From: Mycobacterium asiaticum
Lineage (GTDB): Bacteria; Actinomycetota; Actinomycetes; Mycobacteriales; Mycobacteriaceae
Direction of reading: 5' to 3'
Length of the DNA stretch: 64,000 nt
Assembly (NCBI RefSeq): GCF_001673635.1
Contig: NZ_LZMH01000069.1
Span: 248,001 to 312,000 of the forward strand
The number at the start of each line of letters is the position of its first letter. Position 1 is the stretch's first letter. Below are positions 8,196-17,642 of this stretch, piece by piece. Under the pieces are notes generated by a model that did no database searches, had not been told where the DNA came from, and was given only the letters and a program-made list of their open reading frames with translations. Made by a program: the position numbers and the translations under genes.

Positions 8196-11100
8196 ATGGC
8201 ACTTCATCTGCACCGTGCCGAGCGCACCGATCTGCTCGCCGACGGGCTCAGCGCGCTCTTGGCCGAGCCGCTGCCTGACCCGTTCGCGGAGGAGCTGGTG
8301 TTGGTTCCGGCACGGGGGGTGGAACGCTGGCTCAGTCAGCGACTGTCTCATCGCCTGGGGACCGGGCCCGGTGGCGGCGATGGCGTGTGCGCGGGTGTGT
8401 CGTTCCGCAGCCCGGGGTCGCTGATCGCCGAGATCACCGGCACTGCCGCCGAAGACCCATGGTCACCGGATGCCATCACCTGGCCGTTGCTGGAGGTGAT
8501 CGACCGTTCGCTGGACGAACCCTGGTGTGCCACGCTGGCAAAGCATCTGGGGCATTTCGACACTGGCGCGGAGGCGGAACTGCGCCGGGGCCGGCGGTAC
8601 GCGGTGGCTCGTCGCCTGGCCGGCTTGTTCGCTTCCTACGCGCGGCAACGGCCCGGCTTACTTGCCGACTGGCTGACCGGCGACACCGGCGATTTGCACT
8701 CCGATTTGGCCTGGCAACCGCAACTCTGGCGTGCCCTGGTAGCGCTGATCGACGCCGATCCCCCGCACGTCCGGCATGAAAAAACGGTCGACCGGTTACG
8801 GAGAGGCCCGGCCGACCTGCCCTCGCGGTTGTCGCTATTCGGCCATACCCGGTTGGCGTGCACCGACATCCAGCTCCTCGAAGCGCTGTCCACCCATCAC
8901 GAACTGCACCTGTGGCTGCCGCACCCCAGCGACGCGTTGTGGCGCGCACTCGCGGCAATCCACGGCGCCGTACCGCGCCGGGAGGACACCAGCCACCGCG
9001 CCGTCGGCCATCCGCTGCTGACGACCCTGGGCAGAGACCTGCGCGAGTTGCAGCGCGGCCTTCCCGCCGATCCCGCCACGGACGAGGCGCTGGCTGCGCC
9101 AACACGACCAGACACCCTGCTCGGCTGGCTGCAATCGGATCTGGCCGAAAACACCGTCCGGCGGGCCGGCCGCACCCTGACAGACAACGACAGGTCGATC
9201 CAGGTGCACAGCTGTCACGGGCCGGCCCGGCAAACCGACGTGCTGCGTGAGGTGCTGCTGGGCCTGCTGGCCGACGACCCGACGTTGGAGCCGCGCGAAA
9301 TCCTGGTGATGTGCCCGGACATCGAGACCTACGCGCCGTTGATCGTCGCTGACTTCGGGCTCGGCGACGTCGTCAGCGGCGCGCACCCCGCACACCGGCT
9401 CCGCGTCCGGCTCGCCGATCGCTCGCTGCTGCAGACCAATTCGCTCCTCGGTGTCGCAGCGGAGTTGCTGGCGCTGGCCGGCGGCCGGGTGACGGCGAGC
9501 GAGGTACTCAATCTCGCCCAGGCCGCACCGGTCCGGGCCCGGTTCGGCTTCAGTGACGACGACCTGGAGGGCATCACCCGCTGGGTCCGGCAGTCCAACA
9601 TCCGGTGGGGCTTCGACCAGGAACACCGCAAGCCGTTCGGGGTCGACTTCGTCCATAACACTTGGCGATTCGGCATCGACCGCATCCTGGCCGGGGTCGC
9701 CATGTCGGACGCGTCGCACAGTTGGATCGATTCGACCTTGCCCCTCGACGATGTGGGCAGCAACCGCGTCGAATTGGCCGGCAAGCTTGCCGAATACGTC
9801 GACCGGCTGCAGCGGGTGGTGGACTCGCTCACCGGGACGCACCCACTGGGCAACTGGCTGACCGCACTGGCCGACGGCATCACGCTGCTGACCCGCGTCG
9901 ACGACGACCAGATGTGGCAGACCGACCAGCTGCACCGTGAATTCGCTGACGTGCTGCGAACCGCGGGCCCGCGGGCCGGTACCCTGTTGCGGCTGGCCGA
10001 TATTCGCGCGCTGCTGCAGCGACACCTCGCCGGGCGCCCCACCCGCACCAACTTCCGCACCGGCACCCTGACCGTCTGCACGATGGTGCCGATGCGTTCG
10101 GTTCCGCACCGGGTGGTATGCCTGGTCGGCCTCGACGACGGCGTCTTCCCGCGTCTGGGTGTGGTCGACGGCGACGACGTCCTGGCCCGGTGTCCGCTGA
10201 CCGGTGAGCGCGACATCCGTTCCGAGGACCGGCAATTGCTGCTCGACGCGATCGGCGCCGCCACCGAGCACCTGGTCATCACCTACACCGGCGCCAACGA
10301 ATACTCGGGTCAACGCAGGCCACCGGCGGTCCCACTGGCCGAACTGCTGGACACCCTCGACGTGACGACCGAAGCGCCGGTACGCGAGCGCATCGTCGTC
10401 GAGCATCCGTTGCAGCCGTTCGACTTCCGCAATGTAGAACCCGGCAGACTGGTGCCCGAGGTGCCGTTCAGCTTCGATCTGACCGTGCTGCGGGCGGCCC
10501 GGTCCGCCACCGGAGAACGTACCGAGCGGCCGAAGTTCATCGGCGGGCCGCTGCCGCCGCCGGCACCGGACGATGTGGTCCTCGCCGATCTGCTGGCCTT
10601 CTTCAAGGACCCGGTGAAGGGTTTCTTCCGGGCGCTGGAATACACGCTGCCCTGGGACGTGGACGGTGTCCAGGATGCAATGCCGGTCGACATCAACAAT
10701 CTCGAGGAATGGTCGGTCGGCGACCGCATGCTGGCCGACATGCTCGGTGGCATGGCACCGGATGAGGCGCGGCAGGCCGAATGGCGTCGCGGCACCTTGC
10801 CGCCCGGTCACCTCGGCTGGCGCAAGGTCACCGAGATCCGGGATCAGGCGGAGGTCCTGGCGAACGCGGCGCGCACATATCGGCGCGCCGAAGCGGCGGC
10901 CTACGACGTCGACATCGACCTCGGCGGGCGTCGGTTGACCGGCACGGTGTCGCAGGTGTTCGGCGATCGTGTGGTGTCGGTGACCTATTCGAAACTGGAT
11001 GGCAAGCACCTGGTGCAGTGCTGGATTCCATTGCTGGCGCTGATCGCTCACGATCCGGGGCGTGACTGGTCGGCGGTTTGCGTCGGCCGCGCGAAGCGGG

Positions 11101-11480
11101 GTGCCGCCCCGCGCGAGGAGGGGCTGGGACGGCCGCGAGAGGAAGCCATCGAGCTGCTCCGGGACCTGGTGGCCATCTACGATGCGGGGCGGCGCGAACC
11201 GATTCCCCTGCCGATCAAAACGTCCTACGCGTGGGCGGTTGCCCGGCACACCGGTGACGACGCGGAGCAAGCGGCGTCCTACCGCTGGCACAGCAATCGG
11301 TTCCCCGGCGAGAACCAAGATCCGGCGTCCGTGCGCGCCTGGGGCTGGAACGCACGGCTGAGTGAACTGATGCAACCGGTGCGGCCCGGCGAGGAATGCG
11401 CCGGCGAGGACACGCGGCTCGGCGCCTACGCCGCACGCCTGTGGCGGCCGATGCTGCGCGCGGAGCGGAGGCCCGGCTGA
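8196..11480 (+). CDS. recC: exodeoxyribonuclease V subunit gamma, RecC
   Basis: A 1094-residue protein, the usual size of mycobacterial RecC. The start LHRAERTDLLADGLSALL and the following PVARGVERWLSQRL-like segment are typical, and the C-terminal region is an inactive nuclease-like domain. RecC clamps RecB and RecD and splits the DNA strands. A -10-like TATCGT lies at 8182-8187, eight bases before the ATG, so the transcript may be leaderless. TGATG overlap joins it to recB. In mycobacteria, RecBCD has been linked to single-strand annealing rather than the main AdnAB pathway. Confidence 0.95.
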   Translation: MALHLHRAERTDLLADGLSALLAEPLPDPFAEELVLVPARGVERWLSQRLSHRLGTGPGGGDGVCAGVSFRSPGSLIAEITGTAAEDPWSPDAITWPLLEVIDRSLDEPWCATLAKHLGHFDTGAEAELRRGRRYAVARRLAGLFASYARQRPGLLADWLTGDTGDLHSDLAWQPQLWRALVALIDADPPHVRHEKTVDRLRRGPADLPSRLSLFGHTRLACTDIQLLEALSTHHELHLWLPHPSDALWRALAAIHGAVPRREDTSHRAVGHPLLTTLGRDLRELQRGLPADPATDEALAAPTRPDTLLGWLQSDLAENTVRRAGRTLTDNDRSIQVHSCHGPARQTDVLREVLLGLLADDPTLEPREILVMCPDIETYAPLIVADFGLGDVVSGAHPAHRLRVRLADRSLLQTNSLLGVAAELLALAGGRVTASEVLNLAQAAPVRARFGFSDDDLEGITRWVRQSNIRWGFDQEHRKPFGVDFVHNTWRFGIDRILAGVAMSDASHSWIDSTLPLDDVGSNRVELAGKLAEYVDRLQRVVDSLTGTHPLGNWLTALADGITLLTRVDDDQMWQTDQLHREFADVLRTAGPRAGTLLRLADIRALLQRHLAGRPTRTNFRTGTLTVCTMVPMRSVPHRVVCLVGLDDGVFPRLGVVDGDDVLARCPLTGERDIRSEDRQLLLDAIGAATEHLVITYTGANEYSGQRRPPAVPLAELLDTLDVTTEAPVRERIVVEHPLQPFDFRNVEPGRLVPEVPFSFDLTVLRAARSATGERTERPKFIGGPLPPPAPDDVVLADLLAFFKDPVKGFFRALEYTLPWDVDGVQDAMPVDINNLEEWSVGDRMLADMLGGMAPDEARQAEWRRGTLPPGHLGWRKVTEIRDQAEVLANAARTYRRAEAAAYDVDIDLGGRRLTGTVSQVFGDRVVSVTYSKLDGKHLVQCWIPLLALIAHDPGRDWSAVCVGRAKRGAAPREEGLGRPREEAIELLRDLVAIYDAGRREPIPLPIKTSYAWAVARHTGDDAEQAASYRWHSNRFPGENQDPASVRAWGWNARLSELMQPVRPGEECAGEDTRLGAYAARLWRPMLRAERRPG

Positions 11481-14400
11481 TGCGACCGTTCGATCTGCTG
11501 GGCCCGCTGCCCGCCGAGCGCTCCACCACGGTGCTGGAAGCCAGCGCCGGGACGGGCAAGACTTTCGCGCTGGCTGGGTTGGTCACCCGCTACATCGCCG
11601 AGGACGTAGCCACGCTCGATCAAATGCTGCTCATCACCTTCGGGCGGGCCGCCAGCCAGGAACTTCGCGAACGGGTCAGATGCCAGATCGTCGAGGCGGT
11701 AAGGGCTTTCGACGACCCGACGGTGGCCGGTGACAACCAGCTGGTGCGGTATTTGATCGACGCCACCGAAAGCGAGCGCACCGTGCGCAAGCAGCGGTTG
11801 CGCGACGCGCTGGCCGCCTTCGACGCGGCGACGATCGCCACCACCCATCAGTTCTGCCAGCTCGTGCTCAAATCGCTGGGCGTGGCGGGTGACACCGATG
11901 CCGGCGTCACCCTGGTCGAGGATCTGGACGACCTGACCGCCGAGATCGTCGACGACCTCTACCTGGCTCACTTCGGCCGCCGGCGCGAGGATCCGGAGCT
12001 GACCTACCGCGACGCTCTGCGACTGGCACGGACGGTGGTCAACAACCCGTCGACCGACCTGCGTCCAAGCGACCCAGAACCGGACTCGCGGGCCGCGATG
12101 TGCGTCCACTTCGCGAAAGACGTTCTCGCCGAACTGGAGAAGCGCAAGCGGCGCCGAGGGGTGCTGGGGTACGACGATCTGCTGATCCGGTTGGCCGACG
12201 CACTGGCCACCGAGGACTCCCCCGCCCGGCTGCGGATGCACCAGCGCTGGCCGATCGTGATGGTCGACGAATTCCAGGACACCGATCCGGTGCAATGGCA
12301 GGTGCTCGACCGGGCATTCAGCGGACGCTCGACGCTGATCCTCATCGGCGACCCGAAGCAGGCGATCTATGCCTTCCGCGGCGGCGATATCGTCACCTAC
12401 CTCGACGCCGCGCAGACCGCGGGCGAAAAGCGGACCCTGGCGACGAACTGGCGCAGCGACAGCGCCCTGGTGGATCGGCTGCAAATCGTATTGCGGGGTG
12501 CCCAACTCGGTGACCCGCGAATCGTCGTGCATGACGTCGCGGCCTCCCACCACGGCCACCGCCTGGCCGACGCGCCGCACAACGACCCGTTCCGGCTTCG
12601 AGTGGTACGCCGAGAGACATTGGGCCGCAAGGGCTTGACCAATCCGCGCATCGACGAGCTGCGCGAGCACATCGGCAGGGACCTCGCCACCGACATCGGC
12701 CGGTTGCTGGCCGCCGACGCCACCTTCGACGGCCGCCCGCTGGTGGCCCGCGATATCGCGGTCATTGTGGAGAAGCACAAGGATGCACGCGCCTGCCACG
12801 ATGCACTCACGAGAGCGGGCATCCCGGCGGTCTACACCGGCGACTCCGATGTGTTCGGATCCCAGGCCGCCGACGATTGGCTGTCACTGCTGGAAGCTTT
12901 CGATCAACCGCACCGCCCCGGCGTGGTGCGTGCCGCCGCGGCGACGATGTTCTTCGGCGAGACCGCGGAATCCCTTGCTGTGGGCGGTGATCGGTTGACC
13001 GATCAAGTCGCCGAAACATTGCGGGTGTGGGCCGGTCACGCCCGCGAGCGCGGGGTCGCCGCGATCTTCGAGGCCGCGCAGTTGGGCGGGATGGGTGACC
13101 GGGTGCTGTCGTGGCGCGACGGCGAACGGCACATGACCGACCTGGCGCACCTGACCCAGCTGCTGCAAGAGACCGCCCACCGCGAGGGCTATGCGCTGCC
13201 GGCGCTGCGCGATTGGCTGCGTGGGCAGCGCGAAGAGCGCGGCGGCGCCGCCGAACGCAACCGGCGGCTCGACAGCGATGCCGCCGCCGTCCAAATCATG
13301 ACGGTGTGGGTGAGCAAGGGTCTGCAATACCCCGTCGTCTATCTGCCGTTCGCGTTCAACCGCAACATTCAGGAACGCGACCTGATGCTGTTCCATGACA
13401 ACGGCGTGCGCTGTCTGCACATCGGCGGCAGGGAAAGTCCCGACTTCGCCGCCGTGGAAGCGCTGGCGATCAAAGAGGACGCCAGCGACGACAGCCGGCT
13501 GACCTATGTCGCGATGACCCGGGCCCAATCACAGGTGGTGGCTTGGTGGTCACCGGCATTCGACGAACCCAACGGTGGTTTGTCGCGGCTGCTGCGGGGC
13601 CGCCGGCCGGGCGAGACGGGGGTTCCGGACCGCTGCATGCCCCCCAAAATCACCGACGACGACGCGTGGGACCGGTTCCGCGAATGGGAGATCGCCGGCG
13701 GGCCGGTCCTGGAAGAGTCCGTAATCGCCTCCGCTCCTGCCATTTCCGGCCCGCCACCGCCGTCCGGCCTGAACACCCGGCACTTTCACCGCAACATCGA
13801 CACCACCTGGCGGCGCACCTCGTACTCAGGCTTGATCAAAGCCGCCGAGACGACGGGAGTCACCAGCGAGCCGGAGATCACCGAACTGGATGACGAGGTC
13901 GGCGACATCCCACTGCTGCAGACGCCCGCCGGGTCGGACGTGCCGTCACCGATGGCGGCACTGCCCACGGGCGCGAAGTTCGGCACCCTGGTGCACGCGG
14001 TACTGGAAACCGCCGATCCATTCGCGGCCGACCTCGCCGCGGAGCTCGAGGCTCAGGTCAGTGCTCACTCAGCCTGGTGGCCGGTGGGCGTGCCGTATGC
14101 CGATCTTGCCGCCGCCCTGATTCCGCTACACGACACCCCGCTGGGTCCGCTGGCGGGCGGCCGGACGCTGCGGCAGATCGGATTGCGAGATCGGCTACGA
14201 GAACTGGACTTCGAGTTTCCGTTAGCCGGCGGCGATAGCCGCGGTGGGCTGCCGCCGATCCGGCTCGCCGACGTGGGGGCGTTGCTGCGCTCGCATCTGG
14301 CGGCCACCGATCCGCTGGCGCCCTACGCCGACAGACTGCTGGGCGATGCCCTCGGCGGACAGCCGTTGCGCGGGTATCTGAGCGGTTCGGTCGATGCCGT

Positions 14401-14779
14401 GCTTCGGATCCCGGACGGGTCGAGTCAGCGCTACCTGGTGGTCGATTACAAGACCAACTGGCTGGGTGAGCCGGACAAACCGCTGACGGCCGCCGACTAC
14501 ACCAGACCGCGACTGGCCGAGGCGATGTTGCACTCGGATTACCCCCTGCAGGCGTTGCTCTACAGCGTGGTATTGCACCGCTTGCTGCGGTGGCGACAGC
14601 CGGCCTACGACCCGGCGCGTCACCTGGGTGGGGTGTTGTACCTGTTCCTCCGTGGCATGTGCGGGCCTGACACCCCGGTGCTCGACGGCCATCCAGCCGG
14701 CGTGTTCAGCTGGGCACCGCCGGCCGCGTTGGTGACCGAACTGTCCGACCTGCTCGACGCGAGCCGGGTGGCGGCATGA
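11480..14779 (+). CDS. recB: exodeoxyribonuclease V subunit beta, RecB helicase-nuclease
   Basis: A 1099-residue SF1A 3'-5' helicase with a C-terminal nuclease. Walker A (ASAGTGKT) is at residues 21-28 and Walker B (VDEFQDTDPVQWQ) near 260. Further helicase motifs are GDPKQAIYAFRGGD, VSKGLQYPVVYLP and LTYVAMTRAQ. The nuclease DYK motif (VVDYKTNW) is near 990. The ATG at 11480 shares a base with the recC stop (TGATG). The stop overlaps recD by ATGA. Confidence 0.95.
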   Translation: MRPFDLLGPLPAERSTTVLEASAGTGKTFALAGLVTRYIAEDVATLDQMLLITFGRAASQELRERVRCQIVEAVRAFDDPTVAGDNQLVRYLIDATESERTVRKQRLRDALAAFDAATIATTHQFCQLVLKSLGVAGDTDAGVTLVEDLDDLTAEIVDDLYLAHFGRRREDPELTYRDALRLARTVVNNPSTDLRPSDPEPDSRAAMCVHFAKDVLAELEKRKRRRGVLGYDDLLIRLADALATEDSPARLRMHQRWPIVMVDEFQDTDPVQWQVLDRAFSGRSTLILIGDPKQAIYAFRGGDIVTYLDAAQTAGEKRTLATNWRSDSALVDRLQIVLRGAQLGDPRIVVHDVAASHHGHRLADAPHNDPFRLRVVRRETLGRKGLTNPRIDELREHIGRDLATDIGRLLAADATFDGRPLVARDIAVIVEKHKDARACHDALTRAGIPAVYTGDSDVFGSQAADDWLSLLEAFDQPHRPGVVRAAAATMFFGETAESLAVGGDRLTDQVAETLRVWAGHARERGVAAIFEAAQLGGMGDRVLSWRDGERHMTDLAHLTQLLQETAHREGYALPALRDWLRGQREERGGAAERNRRLDSDAAAVQIMTVWVSKGLQYPVVYLPFAFNRNIQERDLMLFHDNGVRCLHIGGRESPDFAAVEALAIKEDASDDSRLTYVAMTRAQSQVVAWWSPAFDEPNGGLSRLLRGRRPGETGVPDRCMPPKITDDDAWDRFREWEIAGGPVLEESVIASAPAISGPPPPSGLNTRHFHRNIDTTWRRTSYSGLIKAAETTGVTSEPEITELDDEVGDIPLLQTPAGSDVPSPMAALPTGAKFGTLVHAVLETADPFAADLAAELEAQVSAHSAWWPVGVPYADLAAALIPLHDTPLGPLAGGRTLRQIGLRDRLRELDFEFPLAGGDSRGGLPPIRLADVGALLRSHLAATDPLAPYADRLLGDALGGQPLRGYLSGSVDAVLRIPDGSSQRYLVVDYKTNWLGEPDKPLTAADYTRPRLAEAMLHSDYPLQALLYSVVLHRLLRWRQPAYDPARHLGGVLYLFLRGMCGPDTPVLDGHPAGVFSWAPPAALVTELSDLLDASRVAA

Positions 14780-16524
14780 CAATCGATGTCGTCGATCCCG
14801 CCGATCGCCGCCAGGCGGTCAGCGCCTCGGGGCTGTTGCGGGCCTTCAACGAAGCCAGTGTTCTGGAGTCGGCCGATGTACATGTGGCGCAACGGCTTAC
14901 CACAATGGTGGCTGAACCGGATGAGTCGGTGGCGCTGGCGGTCGCGCTGGTGGTGCGCGCCCTTCGAGGCGGCTCGGTCTGCATAGACCTGCGCGAAATC
15001 GAGGCTCAGGTCGGCGCGCCCGACCTCCCGTGGCCGACGGCGGACGAGTGGCTGGCCGCATTGCGCGCCAGCCCCCTGGCCGGTTCACCACCGGTGCTGC
15101 GGATCTACGGCGACGGCTTGATATACCTCGACCGCTACTGGCTGGAGGAACAGCAGGTCGCGGCCGATCTGCTGGCTCTGCTGTCGGCGCGGGCGCCGGA
15201 CGTGTCGCTGGATGTCGCCCGGCTGTTTCCTGAAGGGTATGAAGAACAGCGCACGGCCGCCGACATCGCGTTGGGTCAGAGTTTGACCGTGCTGACCGGT
15301 GGACCGGGAACTGGCAAGACGACCACCGTGGCGCGACTGCTTGCGCTGTTCGCCGAGCAGGCCGAACGCGACGGCAGGTCGCGGCTCCGTATTGCCCTGG
15401 CGGCACCGACCGGGAAGGCGGCGGCGCGCCTGCACGAAGCGGTGCAGCTGGAGTTGGAAAAACTGGACCTCGTTGACCGGCAACGTGTTTCGGGCCTGCG
15501 AGCCACCACCCTGCACCGGTTGCTGGGCAGCCGCCCGGACACGTCGTCGCGGTTCCGCCATCACCGGGGCAACCGGCTCCCGCACGACGTGATCGTAGTC
15601 GACGAGACCTCGATGGTCTCGTTGACCATGATGGCGCGGCTGCTGGAATCGGTGCGTTCCCACACCCGGCTACTGCTGGTCGGTGATCCCGACCAGTTGT
15701 CGTCTGTGGAGGCCGGCGCGGTGCTGGCCGACCTCGTCGACGGTCTGGGCGCTCACCACAACGCCCAGGTGGTGGCAGCACTGCAAACGTCGCACCGGTT
15801 CGGCCGATCCATCGGTGACTTGGCTTCGGCGATCCGCGACGGTGCCGCCGACGCCGCCGTCGATCTGCTGCGCGCAGGCGATGAGCACATCGAATGGCTC
15901 GACACCGAGGATCCAACCGAACAATTGCGCAATGTCCTTGTGCCGCATGCCCTTGCGCTGCGAAGGGCAGCGGTGCTCGGCGATGCCACCGCGGCGCTGG
16001 CCACGCTCGACGAGCATCGATTACTTTGCGCGCACCGCCGCGGACGCTACGGCGTCGAATACTGGAACCGTCAAGTCGAACGGTGGTTGGCCGAAGCTAC
16101 CGGTGAGCCGATCTGGACGGCGTGGTACGCCGGAAGACCAGTGCTGGTGACGACCAACGACTACGGGCTGGGCGTCTACAACGGCGACACCGGGGTGACG
16201 ATCGTCGCCGACGAGTCGTTGCGCGCGGTCGTCGCCGGCGCGGACGAGTTGCTGAACTTCGCCACCAGCAGGCTGCCCGACGTCGAGACGATGCACGCGA
16301 TGACGATCCACAAGAGCCAAGGCAGCCAGGCTGACGAAGTGACTGTGCTTATGCCGCCGGAAGACTCGCGGCTGTTGAGCCGGGAACTGTTCTACACGGC
16401 TGTGACTCGGGCAAAGAAGAAGGTGCGCGTGATCGGCTCGGAGGCCGGTGTACGAGCCGCGATCGAGCGGCGGGCGGTGCGGGCCAGCGGGTTGGCGCAG
16501 CGACTGCGAGGCCAGACCAGCTAG
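14776..16524 (+). CDS. recD: exodeoxyribonuclease V subunit alpha, RecD helicase
   Basis: A 582-residue SF1B 5'-3' helicase. The N-terminal RecD domain (about 1-150) is followed by Walker A (GGPGTGKTTT) near residue 175 and Walker B (VVDETSMVS) near 273. Further motifs are VGDPDQLSSVEAG and the C-terminal AMTIHKSQGSQADEV with YTAVTRAKKKV. It overlaps recB by ATGA. Last gene of the recCBD operon. The next gene is convergent, 37 bases on. Confidence 0.96.
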   Translation: MTIDVVDPADRRQAVSASGLLRAFNEASVLESADVHVAQRLTTMVAEPDESVALAVALVVRALRGGSVCIDLREIEAQVGAPDLPWPTADEWLAALRASPLAGSPPVLRIYGDGLIYLDRYWLEEQQVAADLLALLSARAPDVSLDVARLFPEGYEEQRTAADIALGQSLTVLTGGPGTGKTTTVARLLALFAEQAERDGRSRLRIALAAPTGKAAARLHEAVQLELEKLDLVDRQRVSGLRATTLHRLLGSRPDTSSRFRHHRGNRLPHDVIVVDETSMVSLTMMARLLESVRSHTRLLLVGDPDQLSSVEAGAVLADLVDGLGAHHNAQVVAALQTSHRFGRSIGDLASAIRDGAADAAVDLLRAGDEHIEWLDTEDPTEQLRNVLVPHALALRRAAVLGDATAALATLDEHRLLCAHRRGRYGVEYWNRQVERWLAEATGEPIWTAWYAGRPVLVTTNDYGLGVYNGDTGVTIVADESLRAVVAGADELLNFATSRLPDVETMHAMTIHKSQGSQADEVTVLMPPEDSRLLSRELFYTAVTRAKKKVRVIGSEAGVRAAIERRAVRASGLAQRLRGQTS

Positions 16525-16561
16525 GTGCCGAAAGTCGGTGCAATCGCGCCGAGCACGGTCG

Positions 16562-16789
16562 TTACGCTTCGTCCTCCAGGGAGCGCACGTCGGCGGAAGT
16601 CACGATGGTGCCGAGGCTTACCAGCGGGAAGCCGGTTCTGAATTCGGTTGAGACCGCGGCAACAGAACCCGAGTTCAAAGCGCGGCGTACAAGGTCGACG
16701 ACGGTGTCGTTCAGGGTGCGACCGGTATCTCGCGCGATGGTTAACGCCTGCATATGCAGGTCGGCGGGCAGGTCGATGGTGGTCCGCAT
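16562..16789 (-). CDS. VapB-family ribbon-helix-helix antitoxin, orphan
   Basis: A 75-residue protein beginning MRTTIDLPADLHMQAL, with DTGRTLNDTVVDLVRRAL, the classical beta-helix-helix DNA-binding fold of VapB antitoxins. The C-terminal part (about 42-75) would be the toxin-binding tail. Normally vapC follows within a few bases, but here the stop is 37 bases from the convergent recD stop and no PIN-domain frame is present. Upstream, the divergent gene is a membrane protein. It may be a remnant, an antitoxin acting on a distant toxin, or a stand-alone regulator. Confidence 0.8.
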   Translation of the reverse strand: MRTTIDLPADLHMQALTIARDTGRTLNDTVVDLVRRALNSGSVAAVSTEFRTGFPLVSLGTIVTSADVRSLEDEA

Positions 16790-16907
16790 ACTTCATTGCA
16801 GCATCTTCACATCACGATGCAAAGAGGAGACGGTTCCCTGCGCGATGCTTTCGCAACACGGCGGGCGGCGGCGAACCACTCGCCTATACGGAACAATCGC
16901 AGTCAAC

Positions 16908-17642
16908 ATGATCGAGGACGACGGCTCCCCACCGATACCCCGACGACGCCACATCGTGCGGCTCGTGGTGTTCGGCGGCTTCCTGCTCGGCATGTTCTAC
17001 CTGATCGGTGTGGCGCGAGTCATCGACATGGACGCGGTGCACCGCGCGATTGCGAACACCGGCCCACTGGCACCGTTGGCCTACGTCGCCGCAGCGGCCG
17101 TCTTGGGCTCGATGTTCGTGCCTGGGTCAATCCTGGCCGCCGGCAGCGGATTACTGTTCGGTCCGCTGGTGGGCCTGTTCGTGACACTGGGCTCATCGGT
17201 GGGCACCGCGATCGTCACCAGCCGAATAGGTCGACGGGCCGGCCGAGAAAGCGCCAAGGCCCTGCTTGGGCCGAAACGCTCCGAGCGGGTGGACGCGCTG
17301 GTCGATCGGAGCGGCTTGTGGGCCGTTGTCGGCCAACGATTCATCCCAGGCGTGTCCGACGCGCTGGCCTGCTATACATTCGGGGCGTTCGGAGTTCCGT
17401 TGTGGCAGATCGCCGTTGGCTCCTTCATCGGCTCGTTTCCGCGGGCGTTCGTCTACACCACGTTGGGTGCGACGGTCCGGGAGGGTTCCTCGACGCTGAC
17501 CTACATCGCGATAGCCGTGTGGTGCGTGACCGCCGTCGTCGGCGTGTTCGCGGCCCGCCGGGGATACCGGCATTGGCGCGAGCACGCCAGTCATTCCGAC
17601 GAAGCACAACCGAACGCGGACCCGGGTGACGGCGATGACTGA
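16908..17642 (+). CDS. TVP38/TMEM64 (DedA-like) membrane protein, Rv0625c-like
   Basis: A 244-residue integral membrane protein with about six hydrophobic segments. The VTT/SNARE-associated core is visible as FVPGSILAAGSGLLFGPLVG and, after a charged loop (IGRRAGRESAKALLG), QRFIPGVSDALACYTFGAFG. Relatives are implicated in lipid scrambling. The ATG at 16908 was chosen because upstream sequence in frame is not membrane-like. It overlaps the following HNH gene by 17 bases. Confidence 0.85.
   Translation: MIEDDGSPPIPRRRHIVRLVVFGGFLLGMFYLIGVARVIDMDAVHRAIANTGPLAPLAYVAAAAVLGSMFVPGSILAAGSGLLFGPLVGLFVTLGSSVGTAIVTSRIGRRAGRESAKALLGPKRSERVDALVDRSGLWAVVGQRFIPGVSDALACYTFGAFGVPLWQIAVGSFIGSFPRAFVYTTLGATVREGSSTLTYIAIAVWCVTAVVGVFAARRGYRHWREHASHSDEAQPNADPGDGDD

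Noticed and set aside
8835..11375. Very long open frame (846 codons) on the strand opposite recC
   Set aside because: Third-position GC bias keeps antisense frames open; the translation is Gln/His/Arg-rich with no domain and recC is well supported.
11426..12799. 457-codon antisense frame across recB
   Set aside because: Shadow of recB codon bias; no motif and no ribosome-binding site.
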